This document shows, in pieces, positions 9,490-19,013 of a stretch of DNA of 64,000 bases (positions are counted from its first letter, which is position 1; every line of letters starts with the position of its first letter). The DNA lies in the NCBI RefSeq assembly GCF_016132445.1, contig NZ_CP046056.1, positions 2,604,501 through 2,668,500 on the forward strand. The letters run 5' to 3'. The stretch comes from Venatoribacter cucullus. Its GTDB lineage: Bacteria; Pseudomonadota; Gammaproteobacteria; Pseudomonadales; Oceanobacteraceae. The position numbers and the translations under genes are program-made. The notes beneath the pieces are model-generated. The model was not told where the DNA came from. It made no database searches and saw nothing but the letters and a program-made list of their open reading frames with translations.

Positions 9490-10659
9490 ATGAGTGCGCC
9501 TGTTGTGCCCGATCTTGTCAGCTGTTTACGCACATTAGTGGCGCATAACAGCATCAGTTCCGTGTTGCCGGAATACGATCAGAGCAACAGGCCGGTGATC
9601 GACACGCTGGCGCAGTGGTTTGGGGCGCTGGGTTTCCGCTGTGATATCCAGCCCATTGCCAACTTTCCCGGCAAGGCCAATTTAATTGCCACCCTCGGCA
9701 GCGGCCCCGGCGGACTGGTATTCAGTGGCCATACCGACACCGTGCCCTGTAACCCGGAAAAATGGCAGTCGGATCCGTTCACCTTAACCGAACGCAACGG
9801 CCGTTATTACGGGCTGGGCACCTGCGATATGAAAGGCTTTTTTGCGCTGGTATTGGAAGCGGTTAAACATTACCGCGCTGCCGATTTTAAGCAGCCGCTA
9901 ATTGTATTGGCCACCGCCGACGAAGAAAGCTCAATGTGCGGCGCGCGCGCCTTAGCCCGTGACGGCCAGCTGCAGGCCCGCTACGCGGTGGTGGGCGAAC
10001 CCACGCGGCTGCAGCCCATCCGTATGCACAAGGGCATTATGATGGAGAGCATTCGCTTAACCGGCCGCAGCGGCCATTCGTCTGACCCCGCACTGGGCAT
10101 TAACGCCCTGGACGCCATGCACAGCGTGATGGGCGAGCTGATGAACCTGCGCCGCGACCTGGCCAGCCGCTATACCAATGCGCATTTTGCCGTGCAAACG
10201 CCGACCATGAATTTCGGCTGTATTCACGGCGGCGATAACCCCAACCGTATTTGCGGCACCTGTGAACTGGCGTTCGATTTACGCACCCTGCCGGGCATGA
10301 GCAACGATGACCTGCGCGCCGAAATTCAGCGCCGCGTGCACCCCATTGCCGAACAAAACCGGGTGGAACTGAGCTACGAATCGCTGTTCCCCGGCATTCC
10401 GTCGTTTGAAACCCCGGCCACCAGCGCCTTGGTAGAAGCCGCCGAACGCTTAACCGGCAGCCACAGCGACGCCGTGAATTACGCCACCGAAGCGCCGTTC
10501 CTGCAGCAGCTGGGTATGGAAACCATTGTGCTGGGGCCAGGCAGTATTGATCAGGCGCATCAGCCGGACGAATATCTGGCCCAGGACCAGATTGAACCCT
10601 GCGTGCAGTTATTGCGCGGTTTGATTGAGCGCTTCTGCCTGACGCCGGCGCGTGCTTAA
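9490..10659 (+). CDS. argE: Acetylornithine deacetylase
   Basis: ArgE, a 389-residue M20-family zinc hydrolase that removes acetate from N-acetylornithine in arginine synthesis. Metal-binding and catalytic motifs are all visible: FSGHTDTVP, the bridging Asp in GTCDMKGFF, the Glu pair in ADEESS, and VGEPT, plus a late His in IDQAHQPDEY. A GGAG ribosome site precedes the ATG at 9490, better than the ATG at 9466. It is followed 60 bases later by argA, so two arginine genes are in series. Succinyl-diaminopimelate desuccinylase is a relative, but the motifs and neighbour favour ArgE. Confidence 0.92.
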   Translation: MSAPVVPDLVSCLRTLVAHNSISSVLPEYDQSNRPVIDTLAQWFGALGFRCDIQPIANFPGKANLIATLGSGPGGLVFSGHTDTVPCNPEKWQSDPFTLTERNGRYYGLGTCDMKGFFALVLEAVKHYRAADFKQPLIVLATADEESSMCGARALARDGQLQARYAVVGEPTRLQPIRMHKGIMMESIRLTGRSGHSSDPALGINALDAMHSVMGELMNLRRDLASRYTNAHFAVQTPTMNFGCIHGGDNPNRICGTCELAFDLRTLPGMSNDDLRAEIQRRVHPIAEQNRVELSYESLFPGIPSFETPATSALVEAAERLTGSHSDAVNYATEAPFLQQLGMETIVLGPGSIDQAHQPDEYLAQDQIEPCVQLLRGLIERFCLTPARA

Positions 10660-10719
10660 ATCCCTGGCCAACCATCCTTAATACGAATAAACCGGCCACC
10701 GCCACAAGGAGCCAACCGC

Positions 10720-12024
10720 GTGCAACCCGACACCACCGCTTACGTTCAATGGTTCCGCCAGTCGTCGCCCTATATTAATGCGCACCGCGGCAAAACCTTC
10801 GTCATCATGCTGGAAGGCGATGCCATTGAGCATGAGAATTTCCCCACCGTGGTGCAGGATATTGCCCTGCTGAACAGCCTGGGCGTGCAACTGGTGCTGG
10901 TGCACGGCGCGCGGCCGCAAATTGATGCGGCGCTGCAATTACTGAACATTGAAAGCCGTTTTCATAATGACCTGCGCATTACCGATGCAGCCGCGTTAAA
11001 CGCCGTGAAAGCCGCCGTGGGCATGGTCAAAGCCGATGTCGAATCGCGCTTATCCGTCGGTCTGCCGAACTCGCCCATGCACGGTGCCCGTATCCGTGTG
11101 GTCAGCGGCAATTTTGTTACTGCCAAACCGCTGGGCGTGATCGATGGCGTGGATTTTCAGCACACCGGTGAAGTGCGGCGTATTGAACATCAGGCCATTG
11201 CCGAGCTGCTGGCGCAGCGCAATATTGTGCTGCTGTCGTCGGCCGGTTATTCGCCCGCCGGCGATATGTTTAACCTCGCCGTGGAAGATGTGGCCCAGCA
11301 TGCGGCGGTCAGTTTACGCGCCGACAAACTGATTATTCTCGGCCGCCATGCCGGCCTGCTGGATGCCGACGGCAATACTCTGGAAGACCTGACCTGCCTC
11401 GATCTGGAACAACTGCTGCCGGGCCTGAAAGGCGAGCCGCGTAATCATGCCGATGCCGCCTTAAAAGCGGTGCGCAAAGGCGTACCCCGGGTGCACCTGC
11501 TCAGCTACGCCGAGGACGGCGCGTTATTGCAGGAATTATTTACCCGCGCCGGCCACGGCACCTTAATCAGTCAGCACGCCTACGACCAGTTACGCGCGGC
11601 CCGCAGCGACGACGTCGCCGGCATTCTGGAATTATTACGGCCGCTGGAAGAACAGGGCATTCTGGTGCGGCGTTCACGCGAATTACTGGAAAGCGAAATT
11701 CAGCGCTTTTATGTGATTGAACGCGACGGCATGATTACCGCCTGTGCGGCACTCTACCCCTATTCCGACGATCAGGCCGAACTGGCCTGCGTGGCGGTGC
11801 ACAGCGATTACCGGGGTACCAACCGCGGCGCCCAGCTGCTGGAGCAAATTGAACAGGAAGCGCGGCGGCGGCAGTACAAACAATTATTTGTGCTCACCAC
11901 CCGCACCGCGCACTGGTTTATTGAGCACGGTTTTGTCGCCGGCAGCGTCAGCGAATTACCGCAGGAGCGCCAGCATCTGTATAACTGGCAACGTAATTCC
12001 AAGGTCTTTTTCAAAAGTCTGTAA
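10720..12024 (+). CDS. argA: N-acetylglutamate synthase
   Basis: ArgA acetylates glutamate to open arginine synthesis. The 434-residue protein has an N-terminal amino-acid-kinase-like domain (about 20-285, with VLVHGARPQID) that normally binds arginine for feedback inhibition, and a C-terminal GNAT acetyltransferase domain (about 295-434, with AVHSDYRGTNRGAQLL as the acetyl-CoA loop). The start is a GTG preceded by AAGGAG. It follows argE in the same direction. Length matches classical gammaproteobacterial ArgA. Confidence 0.94.
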   Translation: MQPDTTAYVQWFRQSSPYINAHRGKTFVIMLEGDAIEHENFPTVVQDIALLNSLGVQLVLVHGARPQIDAALQLLNIESRFHNDLRITDAAALNAVKAAVGMVKADVESRLSVGLPNSPMHGARIRVVSGNFVTAKPLGVIDGVDFQHTGEVRRIEHQAIAELLAQRNIVLLSSAGYSPAGDMFNLAVEDVAQHAAVSLRADKLIILGRHAGLLDADGNTLEDLTCLDLEQLLPGLKGEPRNHADAALKAVRKGVPRVHLLSYAEDGALLQELFTRAGHGTLISQHAYDQLRAARSDDVAGILELLRPLEEQGILVRRSRELLESEIQRFYVIERDGMITACAALYPYSDDQAELACVAVHSDYRGTNRGAQLLEQIEQEARRRQYKQLFVLTTRTAHWFIEHGFVAGSVSELPQERQHLYNWQRNSKVFFKSL

Positions 12025-12027
12025 ATT

Positions 12028-12792
12028 GTGGAAATGATTACCCACCTGGGCCGGGAACTGCATCGTCGTTACGATGAGTTCGGCCCCATTCTGGTGTTCG
12101 ACGACGGCAATAAACGCTATTTAAGTTTTGGCACTGCCGACGAACAGAGCTGCCAGCTGAACAGCGCGCCGCTGCAATTGCAGCACGAATACGCCCGCGC
12201 TATGGCAGCGGTGCTGGTGCAATTTTCGGATGCGGCGCTACCCACACAGATCACCCTGCTCGGTACCGGCGGCGGCACGCTGGCGGCGGCACTGCATCAT
12301 GTATTACCCCAGGCGCAGATTCAGGCGGTGGATTTACGCACGGCGGTTTTGCAGGTGGCGTACCAGTATTTTTCCCTGCCGCGCGGCCCACGTTTAATTA
12401 CCCACTGCTGCGATGCTGCGGATTTTTTACGTCAGTCCGACGCCGCAAGCTGTGAGTTATTAATTACCGATTTATATCAGGCCGGCGGCCTCGACCCCTT
12501 GGTATTACAGGCCGATTTTCTCGACGCCTGCCAGCGCCATCTGCAGCCCGACGGCTGGCTGGTGCTGAACCTGTGGAAAGAACACCGCGAACAAACGGAT
12601 TGCCTGCTGCAATTAAAACAGCGTTTCACCACCGTCCTGCAAACCACCACCGCCGACGGTAACTGGATACTCTGGGCCAGCCGGGCCGCAGCCACCGATA
12701 AAAAAACCGCCCAGACCCGCAGCAAAGCCTTATCTCCGGCTGCCGGTTTTAACCTCTGGAACGCCGTGAAAGGCTTTTACCGGCACCGGTAA
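12028..12792 (+). CDS. Spermidine-synthase-like methyltransferase-fold protein
   Basis: A 254-residue protein with the Rossmann fold of the spermidine synthase family: LLGTGGGTLAAALHHVLP as the nucleotide loop, AVDLRTAVLQVA, and LLITDLYQAGGLDP where true synthases carry the catalytic D-(S/T)-x-D-P-x-G-P segment. That catalytic segment is not conserved, so polyamine synthesis is unlikely and the substrate is unknown. A true SpeE is at 58849-59703. The start is a GTG three bases after argA stops; an ATG at 12034 is equally possible. Co-transcription with argA is likely. Confidence 0.72.
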   Translation: MEMITHLGRELHRRYDEFGPILVFDDGNKRYLSFGTADEQSCQLNSAPLQLQHEYARAMAAVLVQFSDAALPTQITLLGTGGGTLAAALHHVLPQAQIQAVDLRTAVLQVAYQYFSLPRGPRLITHCCDAADFLRQSDAASCELLITDLYQAGGLDPLVLQADFLDACQRHLQPDGWLVLNLWKEHREQTDCLLQLKQRFTTVLQTTTADGNWILWASRAAATDKKTAQTRSKALSPAAGFNLWNAVKGFYRHR

Positions 12793-12875
12793 CAAAGCCT
12801 CACCATTCAATTATTGAGGCCCGCCACCCTTTCCGGTACTTTCTGGGCACACAACAATAACAAGAGTAGGTTTCC

Positions 12876-13763
12876 ATGTTCGAGGCTCTGACTCAGATCG
12901 GTCTGCCCATTGCGTTAATTCTGATTATGGCGGGGGTGGGGCTGGGCCTGACGCCGGCCGATTTCTGGCGGGTTTTCCGTGAACCACGGGCATTTCTGCT
13001 CGGTGCTTTTTGTCAGTTTTTATTGCTGCCGCTGATTGCTCTGGGGGTTATTGCGTTAACCGGTTTACAGGGCGAACTGGCCATCGGCTTGTTTATTCTG
13101 GCGCTCTGCCCCGGCGGCACCACCTCCAATTTATACAGCCTGCTGGCCCGTGCCGACGTTGGTTTATCGGTATCGCTGACCGCCGTTATTGGCTTTATTA
13201 CCCCCTTCACCATTCCGCTGCTGGCGGTCTGGGCCATTGAGTTTTACGGCGATGGCCGCGCGCAGTTTGAACTGCCGATTGCCAAAACCTGGCTGCAGCT
13301 GATGATTATTACCGTGGTGCCAGTGGTGGTCGGTATGCTGATCCGGGGGCGTTGGGAGCGCTTCGCGCTGAAGATGGAACCCTTTATTACCCGCTTTTCG
13401 GCGCTGGTGTTGTTGCTGCTGATTATTTCCATCAGCGTTAATCTGGGCAGCCGTATTATTGATTTCGCCATTCAGGCCGGGCCGGCAGCGGTGCTGCTGA
13501 ATTTAATCACCATGGCGCTGGGCTATTTTGCCGGCAAGGCGTTGCTGCACCGCGAGGCGCAGGCGCGCGCTATCAGTCTGGAAGTGGGCTTGCAGAACGG
13601 TACGCTGGCACTGCTGATTACCACCGGCATTCTGCAAAGCGCCGAAATGTCCGTCGCCCCCAGTATTTACAGTCTGGTGATGTTTATCAGTGCCACGCTG
13701 TTTACCCTGTGGGTATTACGCCAGGACCGCCGTCGCCGTTTCCGTGGCGCGGCACAAGCCTGA
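12876..13763 (+). CDS. Bile acid:sodium symporter family transporter
   Basis: A 295-residue integral membrane protein of the SBF/BASS family with about nine to ten hydrophobic segments. Recognisable family features are the conserved CPGGTTSNLYSLLARADVGLSVSLT segment region (residues about 77-100; Na+-binding crossover area) and EVGLQNGTLALLITT near the C-terminus. In bacteria such carriers move organic anions with sodium; the real substrate cannot be read from sequence. The ATG follows a TAGG site. It stands alone between the argA block and the convergent patatin-like gene. Confidence 0.86.
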   Translation: MFEALTQIGLPIALILIMAGVGLGLTPADFWRVFREPRAFLLGAFCQFLLLPLIALGVIALTGLQGELAIGLFILALCPGGTTSNLYSLLARADVGLSVSLTAVIGFITPFTIPLLAVWAIEFYGDGRAQFELPIAKTWLQLMIITVVPVVVGMLIRGRWERFALKMEPFITRFSALVLLLLIISISVNLGSRIIDFAIQAGPAAVLLNLITMALGYFAGKALLHREAQARAISLEVGLQNGTLALLITTGILQSAEMSVAPSIYSLVMFISATLFTLWVLRQDRRRRFRGAAQA

Positions 13764-13782
13764 GAAACAATGCTGCCTGTGG

Positions 13783-14853
13783 TTACCAGGGCAGCGGTTC
13801 CGCCACTTCCGCCCAGCGCTGGCGCTGATCAATATCGGCCAGCGCATCCCCCAGCCGTTCACACTCGCCCACCGCTTTGTTCCAGCGCGCGCGGCGTTCG
13901 TTATAGTCGGTAAACTGGTAAAAATCCTGCAGGTCAGGAATGCGGCCACCCGGTAAGGTGGCGGCAAATTCCCACGACGGCGCCACAATAATGGTGCGGC
14001 GGTAATGCTCGCGCGCCGCTTGGCGCCAGCGCAGTTTTTTATCAAACCAGCCACCTTTCGGTGGGCTGGCAAAATAATGCGGATACAGCACAAAGCCCTG
14101 TTCCGGCAGCACGGGTAAATCAAACTGGTAGTCGGTAATACCGCCATCGCGGTATGTGCCGCGCGGGGCACCGGGAATATCCTGCACGCCGCTGATGGCC
14201 ACCGGAATGGCACCGGTGGCGAGAATGGCCGGGGCAATATTCTCCGCTGTCAGGGTCACCTGCCGGGCCGGCAAATGCGGGAAATGCGTCACCGGTGGTT
14301 TATCCGGATGATGAAACAGCACCCGCTCAACAAAGGGCCGCATGGCACTGCGACTGACTAAGTTGGAAGCCATGGCGCCGGCCATGCCCAGTGTCTGCAG
14401 CCATTTCTGCTCCGACCCACCCAGGCCACGGCAACGCGCCACCAGCGTGTGATAGCGCACGACCGGGTTGGCAATAATTTCCTGCGCCCCGGTTTTACCC
14501 AGAATTTCCTGCAGAATCACCCGACAACCGGCACCCACTTCCTGCGCCGTGGGTTGCAGCGAATATTGCTGCGCCATATAGGCTTCCTGAAAACGGGCGT
14601 GCGCCGCCAGCGGATTATTCTGGGCGTAACAGGCCAGCCGCCAACCGCCGGCCGAGGTGCCCAGCAGGTGCAGGGGTTCGGTACGGCCGGCAAACCACTC
14701 ACTGAGTAAATAGCGGTCAATGGCCGCCAGCGACAGCCATTTAGGGCCACCGGAAGCCCCCAGCACCATACGGATATCGGCAGCACTCAGGCCATGGTTG
14801 CGGATATGCGCCAGCGCCTCGGGGCCGGCAAAGATTTTCAGGGCAGATAACAT
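13783..14853 (-). CDS. Patatin-like phospholipase family protein
   Basis: A 356-residue protein with the patatin Ser-Asp dyad: GTSAGG with the nucleophile Ser at 67, and DGG at 236-238. The oxyanion-hole loop, usually Gly-rich GGGxRG, is here LGASGGPKWL (31-40). Probably an acyl hydrolase acting on lipids in the cytoplasm or at the inner membrane; no signal peptide is evident. The ATG at 14853 is preceded by GAGG at good spacing; a GTG at 14877 would add eight residues. Downstream of folA on the same strand. Confidence 0.8.
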   Translation of the reverse strand: MLSALKIFAGPEALAHIRNHGLSAADIRMVLGASGGPKWLSLAAIDRYLLSEWFAGRTEPLHLLGTSAGGWRLACYAQNNPLAAHARFQEAYMAQQYSLQPTAQEVGAGCRVILQEILGKTGAQEIIANPVVRYHTLVARCRGLGGSEQKWLQTLGMAGAMASNLVSRSAMRPFVERVLFHHPDKPPVTHFPHLPARQVTLTAENIAPAILATGAIPVAISGVQDIPGAPRGTYRDGGITDYQFDLPVLPEQGFVLYPHYFASPPKGGWFDKKLRWRQAAREHYRRTIIVAPSWEFAATLPGGRIPDLQDFYQFTDYNERRARWNKAVGECERLGDALADIDQRQRWAEVAEPLPW

Positions 14854-14902
14854 ACAAGCCTCAGCAAACGACAGCACGGCGGCCGTTGTACGCCGGCCGC
14901 GC

Positions 14903-14931
14903 GTTCAGGTTAAGGGGCATTCGTGCTGAAC
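14903..14931. repeat. Possible decayed heptad palindrome before folA end
   Basis: GTTCAGG at 14903-14909 and GCTGAAC at 14925-14931 face each other across 15 bases, close to the folA stop codon (14933-14935). Sequence and place resemble a shrunken version of the heptad palindromes at 5508-5588 and elsewhere. Confidence 0.4.
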
Positions 14932-14932
14932 C

Positions 14933-15451
14933 TCAGGCGCGGCGCTGATACACCACAAAGCTGTAGTCGTAGGGGTTACCGCCTTCGGCGGCGAAGTCTT
15001 CGCGTGCCATTTCCTGCCACACGCTGCGGTCAAATTCCGGAAAAAAGGCATCGCCGTCCACCTCGGCGTGCACCTCGGTCAGGTACATACGATCCACCAG
15101 CGGCAGCGCCTGAGTGTAGATTTCCGCGCCGCCGATGATCATGGCCTCGTCCTGGCCGTTAATCAGCCCCAGCTGTTCTGCCAGCGCCTGCGCCGCGGCC
15201 AGCGAAGCAACCACTTTCACGCTGTCGTTGGCATTGGGCGGTACGTAATCCGGCTGGCGGGTAATCACAATATTGGTGCGGCCCGGCAGGGGCTTGCCGA
15301 TGCTTTCATAGGTTTTGCGGCCCATGATGATGGTTTTGCCCATGGTCACCTGCTTGAAATACTTCAGGTCATTGGGCAGATACCAGGGTAATTTATTGTC
15401 GATGCCAATGGTGTGATTGCGGGCCAGCGCCACAATTAAAGACAGGCTCAT
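14933..15451 (-). CDS. folA: Dihydrofolate reductase
   Basis: FolA reduces dihydrofolate to tetrahydrofolate with NADPH, the partner reaction of thymidylate synthase, whose gene lies just upstream. The 172-residue sequence shows IVALARNHTIGIDNKLPWYLPNDLKYFK (substrate pocket), GRKTYESIG and GRTNIVITR (NADPH contacts), and IIGGAEIYTQAL. Translation start is unusual: the 14 bases around the ATG are repeated twice upstream, and the nearest GAGG ribosome site serves the upstream copy rather than the folA ATG (see 15448-15479). Confidence 0.96.
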   Translation of the reverse strand: MSLSLIVALARNHTIGIDNKLPWYLPNDLKYFKQVTMGKTIIMGRKTYESIGKPLPGRTNIVITRQPDYVPPNANDSVKVVASLAAAQALAEQLGLINGQDEAMIIGGAEIYTQALPLVDRMYLTEVHAEVDGDAFFPEFDRSVWQEMAREDFAAEGGNPYDYSFVVYQRRA

Positions 15452-15479
15452 AAGGAAAGACTCATAAGGAAAGCCTCAC
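15448..15479 (-). promoter_or_regulatory. Triplicated folA start region with overlapping mini-ORFs
   Basis: On the minus strand three start codons lie exactly 14 bases apart: GTG at 15479, ATG at 15465 and the folA ATG at 15451. Each is followed by nearly the same codons (Arg/Ser-Leu-Ser-Leu). The first two frames hit TGA after five codons, and each TGA overlaps the next ATG as ATGA. A GAGG sequence sits 8 bases before the middle ATG; none is well placed for folA itself. This suggests folA translation by termination-reinitiation; whether it happens is inference. Confidence 0.6.
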
Positions 15480-15550
15480 GGCAGATATTCGGTAACAAGA
15501 AAGCCGCGATGATAACGAATCAGCGCGGCAGAGGGCCAGCCGGCGCGGTG

Positions 15551-16345
15551 TCAGACCGCGACCGGCGCCTTGATATGCGGGTGATGCTGGTAGCCTTCGA
15601 TGACAAAATCATCGAAGTGGTAATCGAACAGGCTGGCCGGTTTACGCTGGATTACCAGCTGCGGCAACGGCAGCGGTTCACGGCTCAGCTGCAGATCGGT
15701 CTGCTCCAGATGGTTGGCGTACAGATGCACGTCACCGCCGGTCCAGACAAAATCACCCACGTCCAGATCACATTGCTGCGCCACCATGTGCACCAGCAAG
15801 GCATAGCTGGCGATGTTAAACGGCACACCGAGAAAAATATCGGCACTGCGCTGATACAGCTGGCAGGACAATTTGCCATCGGCGACGTAGAACTGGAAAA
15901 ACGCATGGCAGGGCGGCAGGGCCATGTTCTGAATTTCGCCCACGTTCCAGGCCGACACAATCAGCCGGCGGGAATCCGGGTTGTTTTTAATCTGCTCCAC
16001 CACCTGGGTAATCTGGTCAATATGGCGGCCATCGGCGGTTGGCCAGCTGCGCCACTGCGAACCGTATACCGGGCCCAGATTGCCCTCGGCATCGGCCCAT
16101 TCGTCCCAGATGGACACGCCATTTTCTTTCAGATAACGAATGTTGGTATCGCCGCTTAAAAACCACAGCAGCTCATGAATAATCGAACGCAGATGCAGTT
16201 TTTTGGTGGTGACCAGCGGAAAGCCCTGGCTCAGATCAAAGCGCATCTGGTAACCGAAACAGCTATAAGTGCCGGTGCCGGTGCGGTCTTCTTTAAAGGT
16301 GCCATGCTCACGCACATGACGCATCAGATCGAGATACTGTTTCAT
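15551..16345 (-). CDS. thyA: Thymidylate synthase
   Basis: ThyA methylates dUMP to dTMP using methylene-tetrahydrofolate. The protein is 264 residues, the same as the E. coli enzyme, with the nucleophile Cys at 146 in [12 protein letters not shown], the phosphate-binding RRL and RTGTGT loop, and the C-terminal IKAPVAV. Its start overlaps the lgt stop by four bases (ATGA), the lgt-thyA arrangement seen in many gammaproteobacteria, and folA follows 99 bases downstream, so dTMP synthesis and folate recycling are probably made together. Confidence 0.97.
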   Translation of the reverse strand: MKQYLDLMRHVREHGTFKEDRTGTGTYSCFGYQMRFDLSQGFPLVTTKKLHLRSIIHELLWFLSGDTNIRYLKENGVSIWDEWADAEGNLGPVYGSQWRSWPTADGRHIDQITQVVEQIKNNPDSRRLIVSAWNVGEIQNMALPPCHAFFQFYVADGKLSCQLYQRSADIFLGVPFNIASYALLVHMVAQQCDLDVGDFVWTGGDVHLYANHLEQTDLQLSREPLPLPQLVIQRKPASLFDYHFDDFVIEGYQHHPHIKAPVAV

Positions 16346-17151
16346 ACCTGTTGTCCTTTCGGGTCAGCACTGCGGTAAGCGTGCACCAGCAGCACCGCAC
16401 CAATAATAATCATCGGGATGCTCAGCAACTGGCCACGGCTGAGCCAACCAAACATATCAAAACCAATGTGCGCATCCGGCTCGCGGAAGAATTCGGCAAT
16501 GGTACGGAATATCCCGTAGCCGAACAAAAATGCGGCCCCCACTGCCCGCTGCGGGCGCGGCCGCGACGAGTAAAACCACAAAATAACAAACAACAAAAAG
16601 CCTTCCAGTGCCGCCTGATACAACTGCGACGGGTGCCGGGGCAACTCACCGCCCCGCGGAAAGACCATGGCCCAGGGTACCGAAGCCGGGTCGGCCACGC
16701 GCCCCCACAGCTCGCCACCGATAAAGTTACCGATACGGCCGAACATCAGACCAATGGGCACAAAGGGCGCAACAAAATCGCCCACCGCAAAGAAATTCTT
16801 TTTATAACGGTGCCCGAACAGCGCCACAGCAATAAGCACGCCCAGCAAACCACCATGGAACGCCATACCACCTTCCCACACCCGGAACAGCCATAACGGG
16901 TCCTGCAGAAACTGCGGGAAGTTATAAAACAGAACGTAGCCTACACGGCCGCCCAGAATAATCCCCATGGCGCAGTAAAACAGCAAGTCGGATACCTGCG
17001 CCTCAGTCCAGCCGGAACCGGGCTTGCGCACCCGGTAAACCGCCAGCGCCCAGGCGGTGGCAAAGGCCAGCAGATACATCAGCCCGTACCAGTGAATTTT
17101 CAGCGGCCCGATGGCAATGGCCACCGGATCAATTGCAGGGTAAGTCAGCAT
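16342..17151 (-). CDS. lgt: Phosphatidylglycerol:prolipoprotein diacylglyceryl transferase
   Basis: Lgt moves diacylglycerol from phosphatidylglycerol to the lipobox cysteine of prolipoproteins in the inner membrane. The 269-residue protein has about seven membrane segments, the essential HGGLLG motif and the Lgt signature [14 protein letters not shown]. Several lipoproteins that need it are encoded in this window (25157, 28689, 62674). Its last bases overlap the thyA start. Confidence 0.96.
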   Translation of the reverse strand: MLTYPAIDPVAIAIGPLKIHWYGLMYLLAFATAWALAVYRVRKPGSGWTEAQVSDLLFYCAMGIILGGRVGYVLFYNFPQFLQDPLWLFRVWEGGMAFHGGLLGVLIAVALFGHRYKKNFFAVGDFVAPFVPIGLMFGRIGNFIGGELWGRVADPASVPWAMVFPRGGELPRHPSQLYQAALEGFLLFVILWFYSSRPRPQRAVGAAFLFGYGIFRTIAEFFREPDAHIGFDMFGWLSRGQLLSIPMIIIGAVLLVHAYRSADPKGQQV

Positions 17152-17165
17152 CAGACAGTCCTTGC

Positions 17166-17960
17166 TTACAACAACAAAAAGTTAAGCCCCACCACCACCA
17201 GCAGCAAAGCAAAGAGTTTTTTCAGCAGTGCCTGATCCAGCCGGTGCGCTAAGCGCGCACCGATTTTGGCGCAGGGCATACTGGCCAGGCCGATACCGAT
17301 AATGGCCGGCCAATACAAAAAGCCACTGCTCCAGGCTGGCAAATCCGCATGATTCCAGCCTGCCACCACGTTACTGATGGCACCGGTCAGCGCAATCGGA
17401 ATGCCGCAGGCCGCCGACGTGGCCACCGCATGGCGCATCGGCACTTTCATCCAGGTTAAATAGGGCACCGTTAACGTACCACCACCAATACCAAACCAGG
17501 ACGAGGCAAAGCCGATGACGCCGCCCGCACCCACCAGCCCCGCATTACCCGGACGCTGACCGGAACCCGGCGGCTCAATACCAAAGTACATTTTGGCCGC
17601 TACCAGCAGGGCAAACACCCCGATAATACTTTGCAGCACATGCCCGGACACCCCGGCAATCACCGTTACCCCCAGCGCCGTGCCGGCCAGAATGCCGACC
17701 GTCATAACGCCCACCAGCGACCAGTCGATGGCGCCGTGGCGATGATGCTCGCGCACCGAACTGGCCGAAGTCAGCACAATGGTCGCCAGCGAGGTCGCGA
17801 CCGCCATATGGGTAAGTACTGACTCACTCACGCCCTGCGCGGCAAAGGTAACCACCAGTACCGGCACAATAATCAGACCGCCGCCGATGCCGAATAAACC
17901 GGCCAGCACCCCGGCCACGGCGCCGACCAGCAGAAATAACAGAAACAGCATAATCCGCAT
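17166..17960 (-). CDS. TauE/SafE family sulfite/anion exporter-like permease
   Basis: About eight membrane segments in 264 residues with the duplicated family motifs [15 protein letters not shown] (N-half) and [16 protein letters not shown] (C-half), typical of TauE/SafE proteins (DUF81). Members export sulfite, sulfoacetate or other small anions; the substrate here is unknown. Start taken at the ATG at 17960, with GAGGGTG just before it; a GTG at 17963 is also possible. Fourteen bases upstream of lgt in the same direction, so the two are likely co-transcribed. Confidence 0.84.
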   Translation of the reverse strand: MRIMLFLLFLLVGAVAGVLAGLFGIGGGLIIVPVLVVTFAAQGVSESVLTHMAVATSLATIVLTSASSVREHHRHGAIDWSLVGVMTVGILAGTALGVTVIAGVSGHVLQSIIGVFALLVAAKMYFGIEPPGSGQRPGNAGLVGAGGVIGFASSWFGIGGGTLTVPYLTWMKVPMRHAVATSAACGIPIALTGAISNVVAGWNHADLPAWSSGFLYWPAIIGIGLASMPCAKIGARLAHRLDQALLKKLFALLLVVVGLNFLLL

Positions 17961-18050
17961 CACCCTCTACAAAGGCCGGGCATTATGACTTAGTCTGACA
18001 GCAGTAAGAACCCCATTAAAAGACGGCAGGCAAGACGGGAACTGAGCTTT

Positions 18051-18797
18051 ATGTGTTTAATCGCCTTTGACTGGCAACCCGGCGAACGGCTGGTACTGAC
18101 GGCCAATCGTGATGAGTTTTTTCAGCGCCCCAGCGCGCCACTGAGCGTTTGGGAGGAGCAGCCACAGATTATTGCCGGCCGCGACCTGCAACAGGGCGGC
18201 ACCTGGCTGGGCCTCAGCCGCGACTACCGTGTTGCCGCTCTTACCAATGTGCGTGCCCCGGGTATTGGCCCGGCGCAGCCGCGTTCCCGCGGTCATCTGG
18301 TCAGCCAGTTTCTGTTACAGCCGCACAGCCCGGCCGCTTATGCCCGCACTCTGCAGCAACAGGCCCATGAATTTGCCCCCTTCAACCTGCTGCTGGGCGA
18401 CCGGCAGCAGCTGTGGTACCTCAGTAATTATCCGCACTGGCGCTGTGAAGCCTTGCCGGCCGGTCTTTATGGTCTGAGTAATGCCAGCCTGAACACCCCT
18501 TGGCCGAAAACCCGGCTGGCGCAACAACAATTACAGCAATGGCTGCGCCAACCGGCGGATATCCGCTCGCTGGCCGGACTGCTTAACCGACGCCAACCCT
18601 TTGCGGACCATGAATTACCCGCCACCGGCGTACCGCTGGAGTGGGAGCGCCGGCTGTCGGCCCAGTTTATTCAGACACCCGGCTACGGCACCCGCTGTTC
18701 CACGGGCCTGTGGCTGGACAGCCGCGGGGCCGGCATCGCTGAAATCAGCTGGGATGAAACCGGCACCGCCCAGGCGGAACACAGCCTGCAGCTCTGA
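18051..18797 (+). CDS. NRDE (TANGO2-like) family protein
   Basis: A 248-residue protein starting MCLIAFDW, with the family-defining TANRDEFF (about residues 23-30), GGTWLGLS and ALTNVR segments. The N-terminal Cys2 and NRDE motif mark the NRDE/TANGO2 family. Eukaryotic TANGO2 is linked to heme handling and lipid metabolism; the bacterial role is not settled. It is transcribed alone, divergent from the TauE-like permease. Confidence 0.85.
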   Translation: MCLIAFDWQPGERLVLTANRDEFFQRPSAPLSVWEEQPQIIAGRDLQQGGTWLGLSRDYRVAALTNVRAPGIGPAQPRSRGHLVSQFLLQPHSPAAYARTLQQQAHEFAPFNLLLGDRQQLWYLSNYPHWRCEALPAGLYGLSNASLNTPWPKTRLAQQQLQQWLRQPADIRSLAGLLNRRQPFADHELPATGVPLEWERRLSAQFIQTPGYGTRCSTGLWLDSRGAGIAEISWDETGTAQAEHSLQL

Positions 18798-18903
18798 AAT
18801 CCAGAGCGGGCAGCGGGTGATTCAGAGGCTCCCCCAGCAAAACGACAAGAAATCGTCATACTGACGCAAAGCATAAAAGATGAACGCTAATTCACTGTAT
18901 TTT

Positions 18904-18932
18904 TTGACACATAAGTCAGAAAGAAAAATAAG
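18904..18932 (+). promoter_or_regulatory. Candidate sigma-70 promoter for the L,D-transpeptidase gene
   Basis: A perfect -35 TTGACA (18904-18909), a 17-base spacer, and an AATAAG -10 (18927-18932, four of six consensus) lie about 80 bases before the ATG at 19014 in an A/T-rich leader that contrasts with the GC-rich genes around it. Confidence 0.5.
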
Positions 18933-19013
18933 GTTGCGATAACTTACAAAAAAGTTCCGTCAGAAGCGGTTTTTTTCATCACATTTTTGCCGGATGGCGT
19001 CCATAATTCAGTT

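Noticed and set aside
12798-12820. Terminator after the spermidine-synthase-like gene
   Set aside because: Stem of six bases with an 11-base loop and no T-run; too weak to call.
18821-18832. TCAGAGGCTCC shared with the yqiA-parE hairpin at 50590
   Set aside because: Eleven shared bases without a facing arm here; probably chance.
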